Assembly: GCA_030841085.1 (NCBI GenBank)
Contig: JAVEDP010000001.1
Coordinates: 1 to 64,000, forward strand
From: Pyrinomonadaceae bacterium
Lineage (GTDB): Bacteria; Acidobacteriota; Blastocatellia; Pyrinomonadales; Pyrinomonadaceae
Direction: 5' to 3'
Length of the DNA stretch: 64,000 nucleotides
This document shows positions 18,448 through 26,062 of the stretch, piece after piece. Under the pieces are notes generated by a model that was not told the origin of the DNA, made no database searches, and worked only from the letters and a program-made list of their open reading frames with translations. Each line of letters starts with the position of its first letter. Positions within the stretch are counted from its first letter, which is position 1. Position numbers and translations under genes: made by a program.

Positions 18448-18957
18448 ATGATTCGACCATTTGGCGGAGTTCATCCGCAAATCCCAGACAGCGCCTATGT
18501 TGACCAGAGCGCACAAGTAATTGGCGACGTGCAGTTGGGCGAACAGGCCTCGGTTTGGTGCAACGCTGTGTTGCGCGGTGATATGTATTACATTCGCGTG
18601 GGCAATCGTAGCAACATCCAGGACAACTGTGTGGTCCATACACGCACTGGCGAGAACCCGACGATCCTCGAAGATGAAGTCACGGTCGGCCACAGTGTCA
18701 CGCTGCACGGCTGTTACATCGAGCACGGCGCGCTGATTGGTATTGGCTCAATCGTGCTCGATGATGCGCGTATTGGCGCGCAATCGTTAATTGCCGCTGG
18801 CTCGTTGATCTCGCCCGGCACAGTAATTCCGCCGCGGTCTTTGGTGATGGGCGTTCCGGGACGAGTGAAGCGTCCGCTGACCGACGAAGAAGTCGAGGGA
18901 CTTAATGCGTTTTGGATGAATTACGTGAGCTATGTGGGGAAGTATAAAGGCGAGTGA
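18448..18957 (+). CDS. Gamma-carbonic-anhydrase-like left-handed beta-helix protein
   Basis: 169 residues from the ATG at 18448; an upstream in-frame start at 18355 lies inside the repeat element. The protein is a YrdA/PaaY/CaiE-type hexapeptide-repeat trimer: VDQSAQVIGDVQLGEQASVW, then NAVLRGDMYYIRVGNRSNIQ, DNCVVHTRTGE and VGHSVTLHGCYIEHGALIG. Three His residues suitable for an inter-subunit metal site are present (VVHTR, VGHSV, LHGCYIEH), as in gamma-carbonic anhydrases. Whether it hydrates CO2 or is a metal-binding homologue cannot be decided. It precedes hisS on the same strand, separated by a heptamer repeat tract. Confidence 0.88.
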   Translation: MIRPFGGVHPQIPDSAYVDQSAQVIGDVQLGEQASVWCNAVLRGDMYYIRVGNRSNIQDNCVVHTRTGENPTILEDEVTVGHSVTLHGCYIEHGALIGIGSIVLDDARIGAQSLIAAGSLISPGTVIPPRSLVMGVPGRVKRPLTDEEVEGLNAFWMNYVSYVGKYKGE

Positions 18958-19152
18958 GCAGTGGGCAGTGGGCAGAAGAAGTCGGCAGCAGCAGTCGGCA
19001 GACGACACGAGACAGAAGCAGAAGGCAGAAGGCGGTAGGCAGAAGGCAGTAAGCAGAAAACTAAAAGCGAGCGAGCAAACAGCGAAGAGCGAACAGCGAA
19101 GAGCAGAGAGCAAAGACCAAAGACCAGAGATCAAAGACCAGAGACCAAAGCC
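18958..19152. repeat. Direct heptamer repeat tract (AGAAGGC / CAAAGAC units)
   Basis: About 195 bases of purine-rich degenerate 7-bp units on the plus strand: GGGCAGT/GGGCAGA first, then AGAAGGC and GTAGGCA, then GAACAGC/GAAGAGC, and finally six CAAAGAC/CAGAGAC/CAAAGCC units that run into the hisS start. Unlike the other heptamer loci no facing complementary arm is present. The tract fills the gap between the gamma-CA gene and hisS. Confidence 0.75.
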
Positions 19153-20565
19153 TTGACACCTGTGCCAACCAAGACCCAACCAGCACGCGGCATGCGCGAT
19201 TTTCTTCCCGCGGATGTGCGCCGCCGCCAATACGTCATCAACGTTATCAAGAACGTCTATGAGCGTTATGGTTTTGAGCCGCTGGAAACGCCCGCCGTCG
19301 AAAATATTGAAACGCTGCTGGGCAAGTACGGCGATGAAGGCAATCAACTCATCTTCAAGATCCTCAAGCGCGGCGAGCACGAGAAGTCTGGCGAAGCTGA
19401 TCTTGCGTTGCGTTACGATCTGACTGTGCCCTTGGCTCGCGTGGTTGCTCAATATCAAAACGAGCTTCCCAAATTTTTTAAGCGCTATCAGATTCAACCG
19501 GTGTGGCGCGCGGATCGTCCGGCGCGCGGGAGGTTTCGCGAGTTCTACCAGTGCGATGTTGATGTGCTGGGTTCGCGCTCGATGCTGGTCGAAGCGGAAA
19601 TTTGTTCCGCCGCGAGTGACGTGCTTACCACGCTCGGCTTCAACGATTTCACTGTTCGGTTGAATCACCGGTCGGTGCTTACTGGTTTGCTGGAGCAAGC
19701 CGGAGTGAAACGCGATAAGCATGCCGACGCGCTGATTGCGCTCGATAAAATGGACAAAGCGGGTCCGGAAGGTGTCGCGCGCGAATTGAACGAGCGCGGA
19801 ATCGTTGACGAATCTGCCGTGAAACTAATGCGCTTTTTCGAAGGCGTGGCCGGCGCAGAACGCGCGGCAAACCTGCTTGACTTGGATGGCGGTGAAACTC
19901 GCTCCGCATTCAATGCGGATATTTTGGGTAGACTGGTGGAGTTCATCGGCACGAACGAAACCGGCGCGAAGGGAGTTGATGACCTGCGCCAGATTCTACA
20001 GTTCTGCCGGGCCAGCGGAATTGCGGCGCGCATCAAGTTGGATCCGACGCTGGCTCGCGGTCTGGCTTATTACACCGGCGCAATCATGGAGATCAGCGTT
20101 AAGGATCTGACGGGCAGCCTCGGCGGCGGCGGACGCTATGACAACCTTGTCGGAATGTTCGCGGGTCAGGACGTTCCGGCGTGCGGTTTCTCGCTCGGCC
20201 TGGAACGAATTATCGTCGTGATGGCTGAACGAGAAATGTTTCCGGCTAAACTCGTTTCCACGTCGGCCGATATTATGGTCAGCGTTTGGAACAGCGAATC
20301 GATGGTTGATTCTATTGCCCTTGCTAATGAATTGCGGCGCGCCGGTCTGCGCGTTGGTCTGTATCCCGAGGCCGACAAGGTGGGCAAACAATTCAAATAC
20401 GCATCGGAGCAGGGCATTCCGTTCGTAACAGTGGTCGGCGACGATGAGCGCGCGCGCGGCGAAGTGGCGATCAAAAATATGCGAACGGGAGAGCAGCGCA
20501 GTGTGAAGCGCGAAGCGGTCGCTGATGCGATCCGCACCGCCTTGAATTCAACGACCCAGGTGTAG
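19153..20565 (+). CDS. hisS: Histidine-tRNA ligase
   Basis: 470 residues, class II synthetase that charges tRNA-His. Visible motifs: ARGMRDFLPADVRRR near the N-terminus, motif 2 region IQPVWRADRPARGRFREFYQ with CDVD, the histidine-A motif LARGLAYYTGAIMEI, GGGGRYDNLVGMF and motif 3 CGFSLGLERI. A C-terminal anticodon-binding domain occupies about 375-465. The start is uncertain: TTG at 19153 or GTG at 19162, both right after the heptamer repeat tract and without a good Shine-Dalgarno; the ATG at 19192 would remove the conserved ARGM. The DinB-like gene follows after four bases. Confidence 0.95.
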   Translation: MTPVPTKTQPARGMRDFLPADVRRRQYVINVIKNVYERYGFEPLETPAVENIETLLGKYGDEGNQLIFKILKRGEHEKSGEADLALRYDLTVPLARVVAQYQNELPKFFKRYQIQPVWRADRPARGRFREFYQCDVDVLGSRSMLVEAEICSAASDVLTTLGFNDFTVRLNHRSVLTGLLEQAGVKRDKHADALIALDKMDKAGPEGVARELNERGIVDESAVKLMRFFEGVAGAERAANLLDLDGGETRSAFNADILGRLVEFIGTNETGAKGVDDLRQILQFCRASGIAARIKLDPTLARGLAYYTGAIMEISVKDLTGSLGGGGRYDNLVGMFAGQDVPACGFSLGLERIIVVMAEREMFPAKLVSTSADIMVSVWNSESMVDSIALANELRRAGLRVGLYPEADKVGKQFKYASEQGIPFVTVVGDDERARGEVAIKNMRTGEQRSVKREAVADAIRTALNSTTQV

Positions 20566-20569
20566 AGAT

Positions 20570-21136
20570 ATGAGCGAATCATTGGGCCAACATTACTTGG
20601 AAGACTCAATTGCCAGCTTGCGCGCCTACAAGAAGCTGGCCGAGAAGGCGTTGGACCAACTGACCGACGAAGAATATTTCCGCACGCTTGATGAAGAGGG
20701 AAACAGTGTCGCCGTAATCATGAAGCACATGGCCGGCAACATGTTTTCGCGCTGGACCGACTTTCTGACAACGGATGGCGAGAAACCAAATCGCAATCGC
20801 GACATGGAGTTTGTGATTGATCCAAATACGACTGTCAAAGACTTGCGAGATTTCTGGGAACGAGGTTGGCAGGTTGTATTCGCTACTCTCGAGTCGCTTG
20901 CCGCAGACGACTTGATGACGAGAGTGATGATTCGCGGCGAAGAGCACACCGTCGCGCAGGCGATCAACCGGCAACTGATGCACTACGCGAATCACATTGG
21001 TCAGATAGTTTTCCTGGCAAAACACTTTCATGCGAGCGACTGGAAAACGCTGAGCATTCCGCGCAATCGCTCGGCAGTGTTGAATGCCGGTCTGCGAAAC
21101 CAATCGGCGGGGAAAGATTCTGAAGAGCGCGGTTGA
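20570..21136 (+). CDS. DinB-like (DUF1572) four-helix protein
   Basis: 188 residues. It fits the DinB/DUF1572 family of four-helix bundles with a three-His metal site: YLEDSIASLRAYKKLAEKAL (helix 1), VAVIMKHMAGNMFSRWTDFL with the first His, and INRQLMHYANHIGQIVFLAK with the second and third His. Members include thiol transferases and proteins of unknown activity; substrate cannot be predicted. It starts four bases after hisS and is probably co-transcribed. The C-terminus (SAGKDSEERG) is followed by repeats. Confidence 0.85.
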   Translation: MSESLGQHYLEDSIASLRAYKKLAEKALDQLTDEEYFRTLDEEGNSVAVIMKHMAGNMFSRWTDFLTTDGEKPNRNRDMEFVIDPNTTVKDLRDFWERGWQVVFATLESLAADDLMTRVMIRGEEHTVAQAINRQLMHYANHIGQIVFLAKHFHASDWKTLSIPRNRSAVLNAGLRNQSAGKDSEERG

Positions 21137-21174
21137 ATGAACTTTAGTTTAAATAAGGTCGACCCCGGGTTGGC

Positions 21175-21545
21175 GGATAGTGTTCGTTGGGACGGACGTT
21201 CGCGGCTTTGCCGCCTTCCTTGCGGAAAGGCTCCGCCTTTCCGTTGGCCCAATAATTTGTTGAGGCTATGCCTCCGACGGAGGCGTAGCCTCATCGATAG
21301 GGACACGCTCCGGAAAGGCAGAGCCTTTCCGCACGGGATGCGGCGAAGCCGCGAGAGCCACGATGCTTATGAGAACTTCGCGTGATAAGCCCCCAGGTTG
21401 TGACACTACTCATGCCTAGTGATTTCTTTTTTTGGAGTGGCGGCGGCTTGACGCCGCTTTTGCTTGGCAGGGCAAATCGTAAAAGAGAGCACCCGACTTT
21501 TTGGGAGCGCCTGCGGCGTCAAGCCGCCGCAGTCCAAAAATGGGC
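21175..21545. repeat. Two neighbouring palindromic repeat elements
   Basis: First element, about 21190-21365: hairpins GCGGAAAGGCTCCGCCTTTC (21222-21241), GAGGCTATGCCTCCGACGGA (from 21262, facing GTAGCCTC) and CGGAAAGGCAGAGCCTTTCC (from 21312). Second element, 21427-21540: arms around GGCGGCGGCTTGACGCCG and CGGCGTCAAGCCGCCGCAG face each other across a 55-base loop. A single arm of the second type occurs at about 42665-42690. These fill the gap between the DinB-like and VOC genes. Confidence 0.75.
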
Positions 21546-21548
21546 GCC

Positions 21549-21989
21549 ATGATGGTTGACGTTGCCGAGGGGAAGAGAGTGACAAACGCTAACACCAACC
21601 ACAGCACTCCGTTTCGCCTTGTCGCGTTGAGTCATGTGAACGTCACAGTGCCTGCAAATGCGGAAGCTGCCGCCAAAGAGTTTTATGGAACCGTGCTCGG
21701 ATTGACGGTACTTCCGAAACCGCCTGGTACAAGGCAAAACGTCGGCGCCTGGTATGAACTCGGCGGCGTTCAGCTTCACTTGTCAGTTGAAGAAAACGCA
21801 ACGAACGCGGCGAGCGACCGACATGTTTGTTATGTGGTCGCTGATGTTGCTGTCGCCGAGCGACACCTGCGCGATTCCGGTGTCGAGATCATTTCCGACC
21901 CGCGTCCGATTGAGGGCGTGAATCGGTTTTATGTTCGCGACCCCGGCGGCAATTTGATTGAGATTACCGAAGCGAAAGAGCAGGTCTGA
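21549..21989 (+). CDS. VOC-family (glyoxalase/bleomycin-resistance-like) protein
   Basis: 146 residues from the ATG at 21549; an in-frame start further upstream is encoded by the adjacent palindromic repeat. The body (about 22-142) is a single vicinal-oxygen-chelate unit: LVALSHVNVTVPANAEAAAK with the first metal His, FYGTVLGLTVLPKPPG, AWYELGGVQLHLSVEEN with a second metal His, and FYVRDPGGNLIEIT with the metal-binding Glu. Such proteins are metal-dependent lyases, isomerases or dioxygenases; the reaction here is unknown. The N-terminal 20 residues are poorly conserved in character. Confidence 0.85.
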   Translation: MMVDVAEGKRVTNANTNHSTPFRLVALSHVNVTVPANAEAAAKEFYGTVLGLTVLPKPPGTRQNVGAWYELGGVQLHLSVEENATNAASDRHVCYVVADVAVAERHLRDSGVEIISDPRPIEGVNRFYVRDPGGNLIEITEAKEQV

Positions 21990-22020
21990 CTAATCGCTGG
22001 AGATGTCTCGCGAAAGTTGA

Positions 22021-22143
22021 GCGGGGGCAAGCCACCCTTCCTGACCTGAGAGGTTTTCACGTCTTTCATGTCTACGCTGAAAGCTTCTCAATATAACGTA
22101 CGGGTCTAAGCAGCTTCAGTTGGGAAGGGTGGCTTGCCCCCGC
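22021..22143. repeat. Perfect 21-bp inverted repeat upstream of aspS
   Basis: Arms at 22021-22041 (GCGGGGGCAAGCCACCCTTC...) and 22123-22143 are exact reverse complements, separated by 81 bases, with a short T tract after the second arm (TGCTTTT). It lies between the VOC gene and aspS and could act as a terminator or be a MITE remnant. Confidence 0.8.
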
Positions 22144-22167
22144 TGCTTTTAACCGTAGAATATCCTT

Positions 22168-23976
22168 ATGCTTGACCACTTAGGAAATCTCGAGCGCACC
22201 CATTCGTGCGGCACGTTGCGCGCATCCGATGTCGGCGCCAGCGTGACGCTGATGGGTTGGGTGGCGCGACGGCGCGACTTTGGCGAGCTGACCTTTATCG
22301 ATCTGCGCGATCGCGACGGCATCACTCAGGTCGTCTTCAACTCCGAAGACGCGCCCGAAGCCCACGCGAAAGCAAAAGAGTCCCGCGGCGAATTTGTCAT
22401 AGCCGTTACCGGAGAAGTAGTGCTGCGCGATGAAGCTTCGCGCAATCCAAAACTGCCGACTGGCGAAGTGGAAGTGCAGGCACGCGAGGTGTTGATTTTG
22501 AATGACGCGCGCACGTTGCCGTTTCAACTCGACTCTTCCGTCGACGCGCTCGCCAGTGAAGATTTGCGTTTGAAGTATCGTTATCTCGATCTGCGCCGGC
22601 CGCAGCTTCAGGCGAACCTGCGCCTGCGGCATCGCGTGCTGCGCGAGATTCGCAGCTACATGGACCAGCAGGGCTTCACGGAAATTGAAACGCCGATTCT
22701 GATCAAATCCACTCCTGAAGGCGCGCGCGATTATATTGTGCCGTCGCGCGTGCAGCCGGGAAAGTTTTTTGCGCTGCCGCAATCGCCGCAGTTGTTCAAA
22801 CAGCTTTGCATGATCGCCGGACTGGATAAATATTTTCAGATAGCGCGCTGTTTCCGTGACGAGGATCTGCGCGCTGATCGCCAGCCTGAATTTACCCAGC
22901 TCGATCTTGAAATGAGCTTCGCCACGCTCGATCAGATTTATTCCGTGACGGAAGGATTATTCGCGCGCATTTTCAAGTTGATTGGAGTTGACCTGCCGCT
23001 GCCGTTCCCGCGCTTTACCTATGCCGAGGCAATGCGGCGCTGGGGCTCAGATAAGCCTGATCTGCGAATCGACGGTATGGAGCTGCAGAATCTGTCGCCG
23101 GCTCTCGCGGGAACTACTTTCGCGCCTTACGCGTCCGCGCTCGCCGCTGGCGGAGAAGTGCAGGGGGTTGTGATCAAGGGGGGCGCCGGACTTTCGCGCA
23201 AGGTGCTCGACGAATTGCAGGAATTCGCGAAGCGCTACGGCGCCGCCGCGCTCGCCTGGATAAAACTTGGCGACGAAACGACTTCTTCACTCTTGAAAGT
23301 TTTGGGTGAAGAAGCAGTAAACGGTTTGGCTTCGACGGCGGCAGCGAAGAAGGGCGATGCGGTCTTGATAGTTGCCGGCAAACCAAAAACGGTGGCGGCA
23401 AGTCTGGGCGCTTTGCGAAATGAAGTTGCGCGGCGGGAAAAGTTAATTCCAGCAAACGTGTACGCGCCGTTATGGGTAACCGAGTTTCCCATGTTTGAGT
23501 ACCACGACGACGATGGCCGCTATTACGCGATGCACCATCCCTTCACTTCGCCGCTCGACGAGGACCTCGACCTGCTCGAACGCGCCGTTGAAGGAGGCGA
23601 AACCGACTTGTTGGGTAAATTGCGAACGAAGGCCTACGACCCGGTTATCAACGGCGTCGAGCTGGCCAGCGGTTCGATCCGTATCCATCGGCGCGACGTG
23701 CAGCGGCTCGTCTTCAAAGCACTCGGGCTGACAACAGAAGAAGCGCGTTCACGCTTTGGTTTCTTTCTCGACGCCCTTGAGTATGGCACGCCGCCACACG
23801 GTGGCATCGCGCCGGGGATTGATCGTTTGATGATGGTGCTTGCCGGGACGGAAAATATTCGCGACGTGATGGCGTTTCCCAAGACAGCTTCGGCGACGGA
23901 TCTGATGATCGATGCGCCCGGTGAAGTTGATCAAAAGCAATTGGAAGAATTGCATCTGCGAGTGGTCAAAGAGTGA
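22168..23976 (+). CDS. aspS: Aspartate-tRNA ligase (bacterial type)
   Basis: 602 residues. N-terminal OB-fold anticodon domain (RTHSCGTLRASDVGASVTLM, GWVARRRDFGELTFIDLRDR), class II catalytic core with motif 1 FTEIETPILIKSTPEGARD, the AspRS signature PQSPQLFKQLCMIAGLDKYF, motif 2 FRDEDLRADRQPEFTQLD, the inserted GAD domain typical of bacterial enzymes (about 290-420), and motif 3 GGIAPGIDRLMMVLAG. It charges tRNA-Asp in the cytosol; a non-discriminating role (Asp/Asn) cannot be excluded from sequence alone. It is preceded by an inverted repeat and converges on a toxin-antitoxin pair. Confidence 0.97.
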   Translation: MLDHLGNLERTHSCGTLRASDVGASVTLMGWVARRRDFGELTFIDLRDRDGITQVVFNSEDAPEAHAKAKESRGEFVIAVTGEVVLRDEASRNPKLPTGEVEVQAREVLILNDARTLPFQLDSSVDALASEDLRLKYRYLDLRRPQLQANLRLRHRVLREIRSYMDQQGFTEIETPILIKSTPEGARDYIVPSRVQPGKFFALPQSPQLFKQLCMIAGLDKYFQIARCFRDEDLRADRQPEFTQLDLEMSFATLDQIYSVTEGLFARIFKLIGVDLPLPFPRFTYAEAMRRWGSDKPDLRIDGMELQNLSPALAGTTFAPYASALAAGGEVQGVVIKGGAGLSRKVLDELQEFAKRYGAAALAWIKLGDETTSSLLKVLGEEAVNGLASTAAAKKGDAVLIVAGKPKTVAASLGALRNEVARREKLIPANVYAPLWVTEFPMFEYHDDDGRYYAMHHPFTSPLDEDLDLLERAVEGGETDLLGKLRTKAYDPVINGVELASGSIRIHRRDVQRLVFKALGLTTEEARSRFGFFLDALEYGTPPHGGIAPGIDRLMMVLAGTENIRDVMAFPKTASATDLMIDAPGEVDQKQLEELHLRVVKE

Positions 23977-23989
23977 AAGGGTCGGATGG

Positions 23990-24292
23990 TTAATCAGTCT
24001 TGTTTTTTCGTTGAATCCAATATTCAGGCTTGCGGTGGCCATGAGCTATGGCAAGTATCCACAAGGTCGAACCTCTGATTATGTAAGGAATGTAATAAGG
24101 GAAAATTCGAAGGTTTAAGCGTCGGTAGCCACGCGGTCTGAGTCGGCACGCCTCAGAGTGTTCAGAGAGCCATAGCAAGGTCTGCTCAACCTCGAGTTTG
24201 AATCGGCGACCGAACCCGGGTTGTTGCTTCTCGTAATGCGAGATGCCATCGAGGAATTCGTCACTAGCCTCGTCGACAAATCTAATTCTCAT
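23990..24292 (-). CDS. ParE/RelE-type toxin
   Basis: 100 residues: RIRFVDEASDEFLDGISHYE (first helix), FGRRFKLEVEQTLLWLSEHS, then RLRPRGYRRLNLRIFPYYIP, YIIRGSTLWILAIAHGHRKP. This matches the ParE/RelE fold. The start overlaps the stop of the upstream antitoxin gene by four bases, as usual for type II pairs. The toxin either poisons gyrase (ParE) or cleaves mRNA (RelE); ParE-like spacing is preferred. Confidence 0.88.
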   Translation of the reverse strand: MRIRFVDEASDEFLDGISHYEKQQPGFGRRFKLEVEQTLLWLSEHSEACRLRPRGYRRLNLRIFPYYIPYIIRGSTLWILAIAHGHRKPEYWIQRKNKTD

Positions 24293-24522
24293 GAAGTGAG
24301 ACGGTCTTCAGCTTCGCGCATTACCGCCTCGAACGAAATCCCCTCTACTTCGCTGTCGTCAATGGCCCGAATGCGCGCCAGAATTTCCCGCTCCCATTCA
24401 GCACTTACATCCGTGTCGGATTCTCTGTCGTTCAATTTCAGTAACAGGCTAGCCAGGTCAAGCCGTTGCGCGCGTGAAAGTTGAGAAGCCTCTTTTGCGA
24501 TTTCTTCAAATGCTTTTGACAT
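24289..24522 (-). CDS. Antitoxin, 'addiction module component' family
   Basis: 77 residues from the ATG at 24522 (MSKAFEEIAKEASQLSRAQR); longer in-frame starts run into the neighbouring gene. The sequence LSRAQRLDLASLLLKL and the acidic C-terminal part SAEWEREILARIRAID match the short helical antitoxins of the TIGR02574 type that accompany ParE/RelE toxins. It precedes the toxin with a four-base overlap, so the two should be made together and bind as a complex that also represses the pair. Confidence 0.85.
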   Translation of the reverse strand: MSKAFEEIAKEASQLSRAQRLDLASLLLKLNDRESDTDVSAEWEREILARIRAIDDSEVEGISFEAVMREAEDRLTS

Positions 24523-24563
24523 CGAAAGTAATCTTAGCAAAACTGGTCGCTCAGGCAAGTTAA

Positions 24564-24977
24564 ATGACAACTGTGACTCTTCGACAGCTTGAAGAGATTT
24601 TTGCATCTGCGATACAAGCCGCGCCCAACGAGTGTTGCGGCTTGATAGGCGGCGACAACGAGCGCGCAACCAGCCTTTATCCGCTGCGCAATGTAGCCGC
24701 GAATGCGCAGGTGGCATACGAAGCGGCGCCGGAAGATTTGTTCGCGGCACAACGGCAGATGCGCGAACGCGGGGAACAACTTCTCGCCATCTACCACTCT
24801 CATCCGCGCGCGACCGAGCCGCAACCTTCCGAGACCGATGTACGGCTGGCGTACTATCCGCAGGCGGTTTATTTCATCGTCGGGTTGTCAGGCGTACAAC
24901 CGGTGATGCGCGCTTTTAAGATTTCCGAGGCTGATGGCCGTTGGGAGGAAGTTGAGTATGCGGTCGCAGGCGAGTAA
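24564..24977 (+). CDS. JAMM/MPN-domain metallopeptidase (M67 family)
   Basis: 137 residues with the JAMM zinc motif intact: a Glu in AAPNECCGLIGG, then YHSHPRATEPQPSETD (H-x-H-P...S-x2-D). Prokaryotic M67 enzymes remove C-terminal peptides from, or act on, ubiquitin-like sulphur-carrier proteins (ThiS/MoaD type) in cysteine, thiamine or molybdopterin pathways. No ThiS/MoaD-like gene is next to it, so the partner must be elsewhere. It is divergent from the toxin-antitoxin pair. Confidence 0.9.
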   Translation: MTTVTLRQLEEIFASAIQAAPNECCGLIGGDNERATSLYPLRNVAANAQVAYEAAPEDLFAAQRQMRERGEQLLAIYHSHPRATEPQPSETDVRLAYYPQAVYFIVGLSGVQPVMRAFKISEADGRWEEVEYAVAGE

Positions 24978-25017
24978 GATTGAACCATCTTAGCTAGCAC
25001 ATCGTAAAAGACTGCCG

Positions 25018-25695
25018 ATGGGTGCAAAAACGAGTAAATACGATACCAACCCGCTCGATCCCGATTTTGTGAAGCACGCGGAAAAGGATCGGGACGACCG
25101 CGGCAATGGACCAGTTACGCAGCCGGTGCGCGGCGACACGCGCGAAGTTGGTTCACCTGCTAACGAAGAAGCGCGCGCTAACATTTATTCAGAAACGCCA
25201 ACGCGACGTTACGACAAGGCATCGTTGGAAGCTTCGTATCCTTCAGTTTTCGTGCCGCCAACTTATTCAGCACCCGCGCCCTACCAACCGGCGCAATTCG
25301 CGGCTCCGCCAATAACGCAAAGACCAGGTTCGCGATCCGTCGCCGGTATCGGCTTGCCGGAAAAGTGGGCCATGGCCCTGCCATACATGCCGTATATCGG
25401 AGTTATAGCGTCCCTTGTGGAATTGTTTCTCGTTCCTCGCAGCGAACCCAAAGTGCGCTTTCACGCGTCGCAGGGCTTGGCTTTGCACGTGGCGATCTTA
25501 ATATTGGGAACGGCTTTCGCGGTTGTCGGTGCGATCAGCGGAACAAGTGCCGGAGGCTCACTGTTCAAACTCGCCTCGTTCATATTTCTGATTGTTTCGA
25601 TGATTCGCGTAGCCAAAGGCAAACCCCATCACATCAGCGCCCTGACTGATCCGGCGCAGTGGTTCAACGATCACATCGAGTTAAAGAAGTCGTAA
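25018..25695 (+). CDS. DUF4870-like membrane protein with disordered N-terminus
   Basis: 225 residues. The first ~115 residues are polar, Pro/Ala/Tyr-rich and probably disordered (THEY include TSKYDTNPLDPDFVKHAEKD and SAPAPYQPAQFAAPPITQRP). The C-terminal 110 residues form a small polytopic domain: PEKWAMALPYMPYIGVIASL, then LFLVPRSEPKVRFHASQGLA, VAILILGTAFAVVGAISG and LASFIFLIVSMIRVAKGKPH. The KVRFHASQ segment followed by several helices is the DUF4870/Tic20-like pattern. Function unknown. Confidence 0.7.
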   Translation: MGAKTSKYDTNPLDPDFVKHAEKDRDDRGNGPVTQPVRGDTREVGSPANEEARANIYSETPTRRYDKASLEASYPSVFVPPTYSAPAPYQPAQFAAPPITQRPGSRSVAGIGLPEKWAMALPYMPYIGVIASLVELFLVPRSEPKVRFHASQGLALHVAILILGTAFAVVGAISGTSAGGSLFKLASFIFLIVSMIRVAKGKPHHISALTDPAQWFNDHIELKKS

Positions 25696-26062
25696 GCGGG
25701 CGGGTGTACTTCTGGCACTGGCATTGCTGTACTTGGGCGCGGAGGCTTTGCCAGAACAGCTTGTTGAATCTTCGAACTGAAATCGTTCTTAAAGACGCTA
25801 ACGATGTTGCGTTTTGGTTCAGCTTTGGCTCGCGCCTGGCAACATATTGCCAACAGGCGGGCGAACGCAGGTTAGCGGTGACTCATCAAACAGAAGCCAG
25901 GCCAAAGGCTCTCTTCCCTAAATGGCATGAATATAGTGAATGCACTTATTCCAGGGAGGTTGGGCCAGAAGACTTAAGAGCGGCACAATCTCAGGGTTGG
26001 CCGCTTTTTTCTTTGGCGCAATTTGAGTTTGAGTTCCGGCTTTGCCGATATGGAGAAAACAA
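25696..26062. other. Non-coding gap with a possible terminator-like hairpin
   Basis: A 367-base gap between the membrane protein and the M48 protease. An open frame crossing it is not protein-like and overlaps the upstream gene. At 25979-26010 AGCGGC and GCCGCT form a 6-bp stem with a 15-base loop, directly followed by a run of Ts, so an intrinsic terminator or attenuator on the plus strand is possible. Nothing else recognised. Confidence 0.45.

Noticed and set aside
21137-21385. Plus-strand frame after the DinB-like gene
   Set aside because: Composed of palindromic repeat sequence (GCGGAAAGGC type).
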